Positions 55,162 through 64,000 of a stretch of 64,000 nt of DNA are shown piece by piece. Positions within the stretch are counted from its first letter, which is position 1. Each line of letters starts with the position of its first letter. The DNA comes from Liopterus haemorrhoidalis (taxonomy: Eukaryota; Arthropoda; Insecta; Coleoptera; Dytiscidae). Location of the stretch: positions 2,170,001-2,234,000 of the forward strand of contig OZ020625.1 in NCBI GenBank assembly GCA_963971575.1, read 5' to 3'. The position numbers were made by a program, and so were the translations under genes. The notes under the pieces were generated by a model that was not told the origin of the DNA, searched no databases, and saw only the letters and a list, made by a program, of their open reading frames with translations.

Positions 55162-55978
55162 CGAGGTCTGTTCAAAAAGTATCGCAACTTTTGAATTTCC
55201 GCGGGTTACGTATATTCGATTTTTTTTTTTTTTGTGGCGTTATGTTGGTACTCATGTCTCTCACTTATGCCGACAAGTTCGGCCATTTTGAAATGGATCA
55301 AAGAATCTGTATCAAATTTTGTGTGAAAAACAAAATTAAATGCGCGGACGCATTCCGAATGTTGACTGTGGCATATGGTGAAGCTACCTTGGACCGAAGC
55401 AACGTTTATCGGTGGTACAAAATGTTCTCAGAGGGCCGAGAAGATGTGAACGACGAAGAGCATGCCGGACGCCCGAGCACGTCAACAACAGACAAAAACA
55501 TTGATGAAGTGAAGAAAATATTGGCCAATCGTCGAAACACCGTTAGAGAAGTTGCTGAGGACCTAAACATATCGATTGGCTCGTGCCATTCGATTTTTAC
55601 CAAAGATTTGGGCATGAGACGGGTCGCCGCGAAATTCGTACCAAAATTGCTCAATTTAGACCAAAAACAACACACTAATAATGCCGCAGCCACCGTATTC
55701 CCCAGATCTGGCCCCCTGCGACTTGTTCCCGAAACTGAAGAGGCCCATGAAAGGACGACGCTACGCTACGAGTGAGGAGATAAAGAAGGCATCGAAGGAC
55801 GAGCTGATCAAGAACAAAAAATGATTTTTTCAAGTGCTTCGAGGATTGGAAAAAACGTTGGCACAAGTGTATAATATCTGGTGGGGATTACTTTGAAGGG
55901 GACAAAATAGATATTCATGAATAAATAAATAATTTTTGAAAAAACACAAATTTCGCGATACTTTTTGAACAGACCTCG
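55162..55978 (+). mobile_element. deleted mariner (CGAGGTCTGTTCAAAAAG ends)
   Basis: Ends CGAGGTCTGTTCAAAAAGTA and TACTTTTTGAACAGACCTCG are inverted; TA at both sides. At 817 bp about a third of the element is missing. Confidence 0.92.
55293..55924 (+). pseudogene. mariner transposase, catalytic core deleted, frameshift near the end
   Basis: ATG at 55293 gives MDQRICIKFCVKNKIKCADA, FRMLTVAYGEATLDRSNVYR, WYKMFSEGREDVNDEEHAGR and PSTSTTDKNIDEVKKILANR, then VREVAEDLNISIGSCHSIFT (second helix-turn-helix) and KFVPKLLNLDQKQ. From about 55675 the sequence continues in another frame with QPPYSPDLAPCDLFPKLKRP (third catalytic Asp) and, after a further shift at AACAAAAAATGATTT, with FFKCFEDWKKRWHKCIISGG and a DYFEGDKIDIHE end. 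The first two Asp are deleted. Confidence 0.9.
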
Positions 55979-56159
55979 TATATGTTGGCGGTCGGTAAAA
56001 AACGAACGGAGATGTAACAACCCAATAAAAAAAAAATTTTGATACCACCATAGTATGACTCACCTTATCCCAAATAAGTTTTATTTGAGCAATATTTTTA
56101 TAAGTCTTTTTATTAAGGAAATAATCGAGATGAACATTAAGTGTTGCCTCACACTGTAT

Positions 56160-56200
56160 TTGTATATCACAGTTACCAGAGGGGGGGGGGGGGGGGTTGG
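56160..56200. repeat. poly-G tract
   Basis: A run of about 18 G at 56180, unusual in this A+T-rich DNA. No gene is seen in the surrounding 56.0-56.7 kb. Confidence 0.8.
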
Positions 56201-56699
56201 AAGCTACGTTACTGGCCTCGTTGAAAGATTTCTGTAACAAAATTTGATTGATTAAAACTGTCTCAAACATTGACTTAAACAAGATTTAAGCTATTTGGAT
56301 ACATACTTAAATGCAAAAGTCATATTCTCTGGGAACCAATAATTTCTTATTACAAAATCCGAGCTAGCGTAGACTCAAACCGGCTTAGTGTGACCTTGAA
56401 CCTAACCCCCCACAAACGGATTTAAGCTAAGTTCACTGCTGTACGCTCTTTCTCACTCTAGCACATTGGGAATATTGTAGTTGTCTCACTCCCACCAATG
56501 GAGGGGTAACTTAATCCTATAGCGCTCTTTTTCTATTATGATGGTGTCCTTTTTCAACTTATTTGTTGTCTTCGTCTTACACATTAGTGTTGTGTATTCA
56601 TCTTTTTCTATACACTCCGATGCACTGCTTCCATCTTTTTCTAACTTGTCATTTATACCAGTGATTCTCAAACTTTTTTAGGGTTTCATAGGTATGATC

Positions 56700-57628
56700 C
56701 AAGATTATTAAAGTAAAGCTTGTCTCGTAACTTCTGACCAATCAGAGCGTGAGAGAGAATACGTCACACGTATGCGTAGTTCAAACTAGCATACAAAATT
56801 AATATAGATGTTGCATGTTTTTAAATATTTTAATTGACTATATTCATAATAGATATTTATTTCAAGACAGTTCTACTGAATAAATTGTAAATAAAAACCT
56901 AAAGGAATTTTATACTGATTTATATAAAATTTAAGGTGATGGGTATTTGTATTATAGTTAATAAATAACAATAAAATCGAATACAAATATAATTTTAGGA
57001 ATATTTGAATAAAAATAGAAAAACAAATTGCTATAAGAATATAGTAATTAATAAAATTGGAGGTTATATCTGTTTTTAAAAACGGCTGGACGTATTTTAA
57101 CGAAATTTGGTTCAATAGATTCAAATATAGGCATGGTATCTTAAAATTTTCTTTCTTAGGGGGTGTTTCTGGGTTAAAACTGGTACTAAAAAATTTTAAA
57201 TATTTCCTTTTTAACAGAACTATCTTAACAGAAAAAACTATACAATAAATGTTGTTTATAGGAAAACAAATCTTATTTGTTCTCTGCATTTTTTCAATTT
57301 GATGAATATTAGGGTAGTTACGGGGGGACCCTAAAACTAAAATATTGAAATATTTCACTTATTTTTCTCTTCACATTAAAAATGAATGTAAGAAAATTTA
57401 TTTAGAACGAAGAAACATTCCTTTCCAATAAAAAATAAATTAAAACAAGTAGAAAATCAAAAATTTAAACGATATTTTTATATTTATAGACAAAATTCAA
57501 ACTTCACGTGTATATAACATATACGATAAACAAAGACTGACGTCCCGTTAGCATACAGATGACGTGTAGCTTCGCTATTTACCCCCACCACTACAAGTTA
57601 CGAGACAACCTTTACTTTAATAATCTTG
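56700..57628. mobile_element. MULE-like element, CAAGATTATTAAAG ends, 9-bp TSD
   Basis: CAAGATTATTAAAGTAAAGC plus TTGTCTCGTAACTT at the left is mirrored at the right (AAGTTACGAGACAA, CCTTTACTTTAATAATCTTG). The flanks GGTATGATC (56691-56699) and GGTATGACC (57629-57637) match at eight of nine. Long A+T-rich frames on both strands inside are not recognisable proteins. It inserted into a copy of the AGGGTTTTGTAGGTATGACC repeat. Confidence 0.75.
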
Positions 57629-58133
57629 GGTATGACCAAGAAACCTTTAAGGCTACGTATAGTATTTCCAAAATGAAATGGCCATTCTTGTTAAAAAGCA
57701 TAACAATGCGGTAATGGGTTTATGGCAGTAATCCTAGGATTTGTTGCTGTAAAAAGAATATAGGAAATATTAAGGGAATTTTAAATTTAAATTGATGAGA
57801 TTTAACACTAGTTCAATTAAAGTTTCTTAAAAACCATTAAGGATATTCATGCTATTGTTTCTAAACTTTAGGGGTTGTTATACTTGTTTGTTAGTTAATT
57901 TTCAACGTTCATAGCGTGCATACATGAACAACATGGCTTTTTGACGACCATTTGGTTTTGTAGAAATTCCTAATTTCTGTAGTGAAAATAGTGAATCTGT
58001 GCAAGGTGATTTGGAGTGTGAAAATGTGGACGTTGACGTGGAATCCGAAAATGTGGAACTTTTCATAAATAAGAATTGTCCTGGCTAATTGCAGTAGCAG
58101 CAAAAGCCATAAAAATAAAATAAATAATAAAAC

Positions 58134-58445
58134 GGAACAAATGGTAGTCGGAGCATATGGTCCAGACATCGCACCATCCGACTACCATTTGTTCTGCTTT
58201 CTACAATATTCCCTTAACGGAAAAAATTTCGCATCTTTGGACGATATCAAAATTCAGCTGGACAGATTTTTCGAGAGCAAAGATGGAACCTTCTGTAGAG
58301 ATGGCATTATGAAATTGCCTGAGCGTTTGTCCAAAGTGATAGAAAATAATGGACAGTACATTTGATAATAAAAGTTTTTCTTAGAATGTATATTTTATTG
58401 CATAAAAGGTGAAAAAAAAACGAACCGACTTAACAACCCAATATT
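58134..58445 (+). mobile_element. mariner 3' remnant, sister of 28873-29240
   Basis: It starts GAACAAATGGTAGTCGGA, which is inverted 24 bases later as TCCGACTACCATTTGTTC, and ends ACTTAACAACCCAAT. The sister copy has the same inverted start with longer arms. Confidence 0.75.
58141..58365 (+). pseudogene. mariner transposase C-terminal fragment
   Basis: The frame reads GPDIAPSDYHLFCFLQYSLN, GKNFASLDDIKIQLDRFFES, KDGTFCRDGIMKLPERLSKV and ENNGQYI before TGA. It differs from the copy at 28939 at about nine residues, one of them restoring the usual SDYHLF third-Asp motif. Only about 70 C-terminal residues are present. Confidence 0.85.
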
Positions 58446-58638
58446 AAATTTAGAGGTCTGAACGGTTGCTAGCCTTACCATATGACAAACTTGTAGTGAC
58501 AATCAACAGTGCACAAGATATAGTCTACAGACTACAGATTTGGTCTCTCATTTAGTCTAACTAATTGTTGAAACTGTCTTTGTAATTAGCAACTCTTTTC
58601 TGGCTCCTAAATTTGGCGATGATGGCCGAATCCCAGTT

Positions 58639-59337
58639 CGGCTGCATTTTGCAAAAACACAGTAATTGACATTTTTGTGAAAAATGAGTTTAGGACAATA
58701 TTGAACTTGCTGTGTTCTTCTGCACCTTTTAATATAATTTTTTTTTTAATCGGCGGTCCCAGTCAGAAGTTATGCATATGTAGCAACACAGTAACTGCAT
58801 TTTATGGAACAGAGTAACCAGTCTAAAACACAGCATAAGACAATGTCCAAGGAAAAACACAGTATCTGCTACGGTGATACTGTGTTTTTGTGTGGTATTT
58901 GTAATTACTGTGTTTATTATTGGTCCTTAACTTACCGTGTCTTAATGTCTGAACTTGATATAACATGTTTGAACAAGTCATTTCCAAACACAGTAAAGCA
59001 TATCATTTGTTGTTTTCTAGTAATCTTATTTTTATTCCTAATTATATTACCACTTTAAAACACAGTAATGGCTAATGCTGTGGTTTTGTTCGTGTGGTAC
59101 CTCATACAATTCTAAATATCCCCATTAAAAACAATGTATCATGCTGCCGATCTATGTTTTTTCTATGCTAATCCGTTGGAGTTATCATGAAAAGAAAGCC
59201 AAGGGTAAGTAAGATACACTATCGGAAATTCATAGGCCTCAGATACTCCTGTTCGAAAGGCTGATAATTTTTACAAATTCCTTTTTTCTGACGAATCTGG
59301 TTAAGAACAATTACTGTGTTTTTGCAAAATGCAGCCG
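58639..59337. mobile_element. CGGCTGCATTTTGC TIR element rich in CACAGTA motifs
   Basis: CGGCTGCATTTTGCAAAAAC plus ACAGTAATTG is inverted at 59307-59337; AGTT flanks both sides (58635-58638, 59338-59341). AACACAGTAA or its complement occurs about ten times inside. An 84-codon ORF across these motifs is probably fortuitous. A 4-bp duplication would fit Chapaev- or Sola-like elements, but this is a guess. Confidence 0.7.
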
Positions 59338-59834
59338 AGTTCCATATTTGTTTGTTTTCAATATCCCATATTGGGACACATATATCCCATGTTGAGAACC
59401 TCTGATTTATATAACTCTATCTCTGTCTGTTGTATACGCTATCCTTTTCTTTTAAATTGGTATTTTTGTCTCTGTCTAACTAATTGAATATGTATTTGTT
59501 CTCTTTTTACATGTCAGGTACTTAAATACGATACCCGTCTCTGTCTTACTTCTGGTAGTCATACCCTGAACTAGTTACTTAATATTTTTTGTCCTTTTCT
59601 ATTTGGTGTATTCCTTAAGTAGTGTTTTCTGTCTTTTTCTAATACTTAAGTTTTTTGTAATCTCGCTTTAATGATGGGCGTAGGAAATCAAAAATTAAAT
59701 TAAAAATTTATAAAACCACCTCTGAGACCTATCTACCTAGTCTTCCCATAAATATTGCTACAAAGGTTTCAATGAAATTCCACAAGATGCTAGATATTTT
59801 AATTTTATTTTAGTACATAATGCATACGAGTAGT

Positions 59835-60020
59835 GTTTCAGATTTCTCGATATTTTTCATTTCTCGAGAAATGAAAAATCATACTTATTTTCTCGATAAT
59901 TCTCGAGAAATCTTGAGAAAAATAATTATTAGAATATATATCTTTATTAATGTTGTAAATATTGTAGAGGATAAAAACATGTTAAAATTATAGTCAACTT
60001 TAAAGTACTAAAGTATTCAT
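59835..60020. repeat. CTCGAG-rich dispersed repeat
   Basis: TTTCTCGAGAAATGAAAAAT and ATTCTCGAGAAATCTTGAGA, then AATTATTAGAATATA..GTAGAGGATAAAAACATGTT, match blocks in both arms of the inverted repeat (15900-16095, 23105-23330). Confidence 0.75.
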
Positions 60021-60334
60021 TTAAATAACATTAAAACAAATGGATAACGGGGCTTTAAAAAAGATTACGAAAACTGCACGTAATTGCACATTAATTGAAA
60101 ATACATATGTATAGAAAAATTTTCAAAAAATTAAGAAATTAATAATAATAGTAATAATTATTTTATTTAACTTGTAGGTAATCTTTTACCTTACAGTTTT
60201 AAATTGAATAAAAAATGAAATGTAATTGATTATAATAAATAATACACTAAATTAAAATAAAATATTGTAACAATAAATGCTAATTAGCTAAATATTATAA
60301 ATAGCTTCTTATCTGTTGCCTGAGTGCCTCAGGG

Positions 60335-60445
60335 TAGAGATTTAGGGCGTCTCTTCTTGCAAGCCATGTCCTGAAGCACGGACCAAAATTTGTGGTCCAG
60401 GGGGTTGAGTTCAGAGCTGCTAGGTGGCCAATCAGCAGAATAAAG
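60335..60445 (-). pseudogene. Tc1-like transposase scrap
   Basis: On the minus strand one frame reads YSADWPPSSSELNPLDHKFW and then SVLQDMACKKRRPKSLP. This matches the DWP..SPDLNPLD..(L/F)W(S/G)VL....C C-terminal signature of Tc1-like transposases, including the third acidic position (NPLD). About 37 residues remain. Confidence 0.75.
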
Positions 60446-60489
60446 TACGGTACATTGCTTTCAAGTCACTGCTATGCAGCCTTCGTTCG

Positions 60490-62070
60490 CACCTTGTTTA
60501 TTTTAGAAGTAAATTGTGGCTTTAAAATTTTACACCAAAAAAAATTTGTAGGTCATTAAAAAAGATACTGAAAAATTAAATATGGTATCACTCCATTAAA
60601 AAAATCATATCTTAAAAGCGGTAAGAGATAGAGACTTGCGGTTTGAATTTTTGAAATCCCTACACCCTGTTTAGTCTAGAATTAAATTGGGGCTTTAAAA
60701 GTTTGCACCAAAAATATTTTATAGGTCATCCAAAAAGATATTGAAAAACTAAATATGTTAGCTCTCCATTAAAAAAATCATATTTCGAAAACGATAAGAG
60801 ATAGAGACCTGCGGTTTGAATTTTTGAAATCATTACACCTTGTTTAGTCTAGAATTAAATTGGGGCTTTAAAAGTTTACACCAAAAATATTTTAAGGGTC
60901 ATCAAAAAATATATTGAAAAACTAAATATGTTAGCTCTCCATTAAAAAAATTATATCTCGAAAACGGTATGAGATAGAGACCTGCGGTTTAAATTTTTGA
61001 AATCCTTACACCTTATTTAGTCTAGAAATAAATTGGGGCTTTAAAAGTTTACACCAAAAATATTTTATAGGTCATCAAAAATATTTTGTAACACTAAATA
61101 TGGTAGCATTCCATTAAAAAAATCCTATCTCAAAAACGGTAAGAGATAGAGACCTGCAGTTTAAATTTTTGAAATCCTTACATCTTGTTTAGTCTAGAAA
61201 TAAATTGGGGTTTAAAAGTTTACACCAAAAATTTTTTATAGGTCACCAAAAAAATATTTTGAAACACTACACATGGTAGCACCCCATTAAAAAAATCATA
61301 TCTCAAAAACGGTAAGAGATAGGGACATGCGGTTTGAATTTTTGAAATCTTTACACCTTGTTTAGTCCAAAATTAAATTGGGGCTTTAAAAGTTCACACC
61401 AAAATTTTTTTATAGGCCGCTAAAAAGAATTTTGAAACACTACACATGGTAGCACTCCATTAAAAAAATCATATCTCAAAAACGGTAAGAGATAGGGACA
61501 TGCGGTTTAAATTTTTGAAATCCTTACACCTTGTTTACTCTAGAAATAAATTGGGGCTTTAAAAGTTTACACCAAAAATTTTTTATAGGTCACCAAAAAA
61601 ATATTTTGAAACAATACACATGGTAGCACTCCATTAAAAAAATCATATCTCAAAAACGGTAAGAGATAGGGACATGCGGTTTGAATTTTTGAAATCTTTA
61701 CACCTTGTTTAGTCCAAAATTAAATTGGGGCTTTAAAAGTTCACACCAAAATTTTTTTATAGGCCGCTAAAAAGAATTTTGAAACACTACACATGGTAGC
61801 ACTCCATTAAAAAAATCATATCTCAAAAACGGTAAGAGATAGGGACATGCGGTTTAAAATTTTGAAATCTTTACACCTTGTTTAGTGTAGAATTAAATTG
61901 GGGCTTTAAAAGTTTACACCAAAAATATTTTATAGGTCACCAAAAAAGATTTTGTAAAACTAAATATTTTTGCATTCCATTAAAAAAATCATATCTCTAA
62001 AACAGTAAGAGATAGAGACCTGCGGTTTGAATTTTTGGAATCTCCATAGTCCATTTAATTTATAAAAAAT
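60490..62070 (+). repeat. satellite array, ~172-177-bp monomers, partly dimeric
   Basis: Nine boxes near 60621, 60793, 60967, 61139, 61311, 61483, 61659, 61831 and 62003. Spacers (GGGGCTTTAAAAGTTTACAC, CATTAAAAAAATCATATCTC) differ from the other arrays. Two monomer types alternate from 61250 to 61830. Confidence 0.93.
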
Positions 62071-62615
62071 TTGGGAGGGAACTCATTTGGACTTGTTTTG
62101 ACTTACACCAAAATTTATAAACCCAAAATATTGATTTTATTGACTTGTAATTTTTTATGTATTTTTTTTTTTTAGTAAATAAGATCTATTGGTACATTTG
62201 GTTTAACTGTAGTTTGGATTGACAGGACTTATTTCGCAAGTCCATTGAGTCCATTAACTATTTTCGACATTAATTTCTTTTATGTTCGCTTGAGGCATAG
62301 CGTGTTCTGTATCTTACTATTGTTACTAATTCACCTTTCACTATTTGTGATTTTTATCAGATTTTTTTCATTCCATGCTTTGTAGAACTGTTGATTCATT
62401 TCTCAATATACACACCACACCTTACTGAATCATAACTGGATGATAACATAAATACTTATGCAGTTTAACAATGAATGAGGAAATTTTTAAAAAATAGTGT
62501 CTTTCAAAGTCTGGTACGTGGACCACCGTTTGAGGAGGACACTGCCAATTTTTTTTTAGATTAAACAGGGTATGAGAAATTGAAAAATTTGATTCCCAAG
62601 ACTCTACTCTTACCG

Positions 62616-62690
62616 TTTTTAGGGTTTTGTAGGTATGACCACTAAAAAACCCATATAACGTCACTCATGTGTCTGTCTGTCTGTCTTTAA
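62616..62690 (+). repeat. 5' end of the AGGGTTTTGTAGGTAT composite repeat
   Basis: TTTTTAGGGTTTTGTAGGTA, TGACCACTAAAAAACCC and a GTCTGTCTGTCTGTC tract match the start of the copy at 11087. The rest is absent. Confidence 0.75.
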
Positions 62691-62799
62691 TTTCAACTTC
62701 GTTCTTGTTGTCCAATATATTTCGTAGGAACGTCTTACATGCAGGTACTTGTTATAGACCTTTTTACATGATTCACATTTCACTGTACATATAGATGAT

Positions 62800-63150
62800 A
62801 TGGAGAAGAATGCATGGCAGTCTTTCGTGGCGCTCATCAAAAATTTTCTTGGGAATAATAAAGCCGAAAACTATGTGGAGGAAAATTTGATTGAAAATTA
62901 TCATTATCTGGGGTGCAACATGAGCGTGAAACATTTTTTAAACAGTCATCTTGACAAATTTCCTGTCAATCTTGGAGATTTTAGTGATGAACAGGGTGAA
63001 CGTTTCCATCAGGATTTAAAAGAGATGGTGAGACGTTATCAAGGAAGGTGGGATACTCACATGATGGCTGACTACTGTTGGAGTATTAAAAGAGACTTAT
63101 CGGGAATGGTGCACTCCAGAAGATCTTACAAACGACCATTTAATCCTTAA
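62800..63150 (+). pseudogene. mobile-element-associated protein, C-terminal part
   Basis: An ATG at 62800 opens 116 codons ending in TAA at 63148-63150; the frame is closed upstream. Key segments are MEKNAWQSFVALIKNFLGNN, LIENYHYLGCNMSVKHFLNS, HLDKFPVNLGDFSDEQGERF, HQDLKEMVRRYQGRWDTHMM and ADYCWSIKRDL. I recall the pattern HLD.FP.N.G..SDE.GERFHQD....(E/R)RYQG.W...M.ADYCW from many multi-copy predicted proteins of insects and cnidarians, apparently carried by transposons, but I cannot name the family with certainty. Normal coding composition and no stops suggest recent degeneration or use as a C-terminal exon. AATAAA occurs at about 63231. Confidence 0.6.
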
Positions 63151-63399
63151 ATTATTTTGTATTTTTATTTTAACACTACAATGCATTAAAATGTAATTAA
63201 AACTGTTCTCATTTTCTTTCTTTCACTATAAATAAAATTTTAAGAATATTTTCTAATTATTTAGTCCTTATTGTTCGCCAAATTTGTACCAATTACAGTA
63301 TCGACTCTATCCTTTACCACTTTTGAGTTAGGATTTATTTATGGCGTTAAAAATTTTCTGGAATTCAAGTTTCGTTAGAGAAGTCTTAAAAAAATTGAT

Positions 63400-64000
63400 G
63401 TGAAGTGTGAATATGCACACATTTCAGGGTTTCGCAGGTATATAATAAGTAAAGGCGGCATGCTGAGTGTGTAGGACAAATTTTACTTTGTAGTAATCAC
63501 GGCAAAATGAACGATATTTTTAAAATAATTTATCGTCTGTTAATCATATAATAAGACTGGTTATTAAATTTACGCTCTTAAAAATTAAATGCAACATTTG
63601 TCAAAATATAACTAGAATTTTGACAAAATAATTTCAACATAATAAAAATGCAAAAAAAACAAAAAATAAAATTCACTCCGTACTCGAACTCGAAACCTTT
63701 CGTTTCCAGCGCATTTTAGCTTACGACACCAGTGCTCTAACCATTACGCTATCGCACGCCTTGCATATGAGTGTCTTACATTGGTATAACTTTTGTACTT
63801 TGTGAACCAAAAACCACAAAAAATGCGTTATTTTCCGAAAACATAATCTGATCAAAAATTCCTGTTGTACTATTTCGGTTTACACCAATATACATTACTC
63901 AGAATTTTTTTAGATTTTTAGTTTAAACCATCTGGTCTACAGGGTGTGGGACAAAATTTTTTTTTGCACAATTTTAGCAAAAATCGCATCAAAATAATTT
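63400..64000 (-). mobile_element. AGGGTTTTGTAGGTAT composite repeat, 3' part, runs off the window
   Basis: In reverse orientation this matches 11400-11963, starting at ATGTGAAGTGTGAATATGCA and CAGGGTTTCGCAGGTAT and continuing to the window edge (TTTTGTCCCACACCCTGTAG in reverse). The tRNA-like part at 63665-63758 is longer and better preserved than in the 11-kb copy. Confidence 0.8.
63665..63758 (-). repeat. tRNA-like (SINE-head) segment inside the composite repeat
   Basis: On the minus strand it has GATAGCGTAATGGTTAGAGC (A box) and GAGTTCGAGTAC (B box) about 60 bases apart. The acceptor ends do not pair, so it is a tRNA-derived promoter, not a tRNA gene. Confidence 0.6.

Larger units (their letters stand above)
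54567..56000 (+). repeat. GACA repeat copy split by a mariner
   Basis: CAGCTGTGGCCACCACAGGA begins at about 54572; the copy runs to CTCCCTTATATA (55161) and resumes at TATGTTGGCGGTCGGTAAAA (55981-56000). The mariner occupies 55162-55978. A GACA/GACGG tract lies at 55000-55050. Confidence 0.9.

Noticed and set aside
56873..57358. A 161-codon frame on the minus strand inside the MULE-like element
   Set aside because: Composition is dominated by Ile, Phe, Tyr, Leu, Asn and Lys, as expected of random A+T-rich DNA, and no transposase motif is visible.
63665..63758. Possible tRNA gene on the minus strand
   Set aside because: A and B boxes are present, but acceptor and anticodon stems do not pair and the segment is part of a dispersed repeat also seen at 11617.

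Overview
The window looks like arthropod, very probably insect, nuclear DNA. It is strongly A+T-rich, has spliced genes with phase-consistent GT..AG introns and an arthropod-type TATA/TCAGT promoter, and is crowded with mariner, pogo, hAT and piggyBac remnants, SINEs, LINE ends and satellite arrays. I cannot fix the order from sequence alone. Only two host genes are supportable, both on the + strand in the first 15 kb; the rest is repeats.

Host genes. (1) 1-4454 holds the last four coding exons of short gastrulation (Sog/chordin), the secreted BMP antagonist: the end of a CHRD region and three von Willebrand factor C (VWC) modules, with the gene entering from the left edge. Its introns carry a tRNA-type SINE split by a hAT MITE, an element with a 44-codon ORF, and a mariner relic. 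(2) 12541-15056 is a complete small three-exon gene for a 119-residue secreted precursor: signal peptide, one KR site, and a C-terminal peptide ending in Gly-Lys-Lys, the layout of an amidated neuropeptide. The predicted peptide weakly resembles pigment-dispersing factor (PDF). This is the most interesting gene here.

Layout. 4.5-7 kb: a GTATAC-rich tandem repeat and a degenerate 10-bp minisatellite downstream of sog. 8-12.1 kb: MITEs, a fold-back repeat and a nested hAT composite. 12.5-15.1 kb: the peptide gene, whose first intron holds a fold-back element with a piggyBac relic inside it. 15.6-23.4 kb: a large inverted pair of repeat arrays around a 3-kb spacer. 23.4-36.5 kb: hAT, mariner, LINE and SINE copies and a ~164-bp tandem array. 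37-39, 44.8-48.8 and 60.5-62 kb: arrays of ~170-185-bp monomers sharing one conserved box. 39.7-59.3 kb: a near-full-length mariner pseudogene, several internally deleted mariners, two LINE 3' ends, a pogo element with a MITE inside it, a MULE-like element and a CACAGTA-rich TIR element. 62.6-64 kb: a mobile-element ORF and the start of another composite repeat.

No transposase or reverse transcriptase in the window looks intact. The transposon copies give a relative chronology through nesting, and several target-site duplications are perfect. Stretches where I saw no gene or recognisable repeat: 6.9-8.3 (only short GGCTATTAGAGC-like repeats), 18.4-19.1, 20.1-20.6, 25.8-26.6, 29.35-30.2, 36.6-37.1, 39.0-39.7, 41.0-42.2, 48.8-49.4, 52.0-52.4 and 60.0-60.3 kb.
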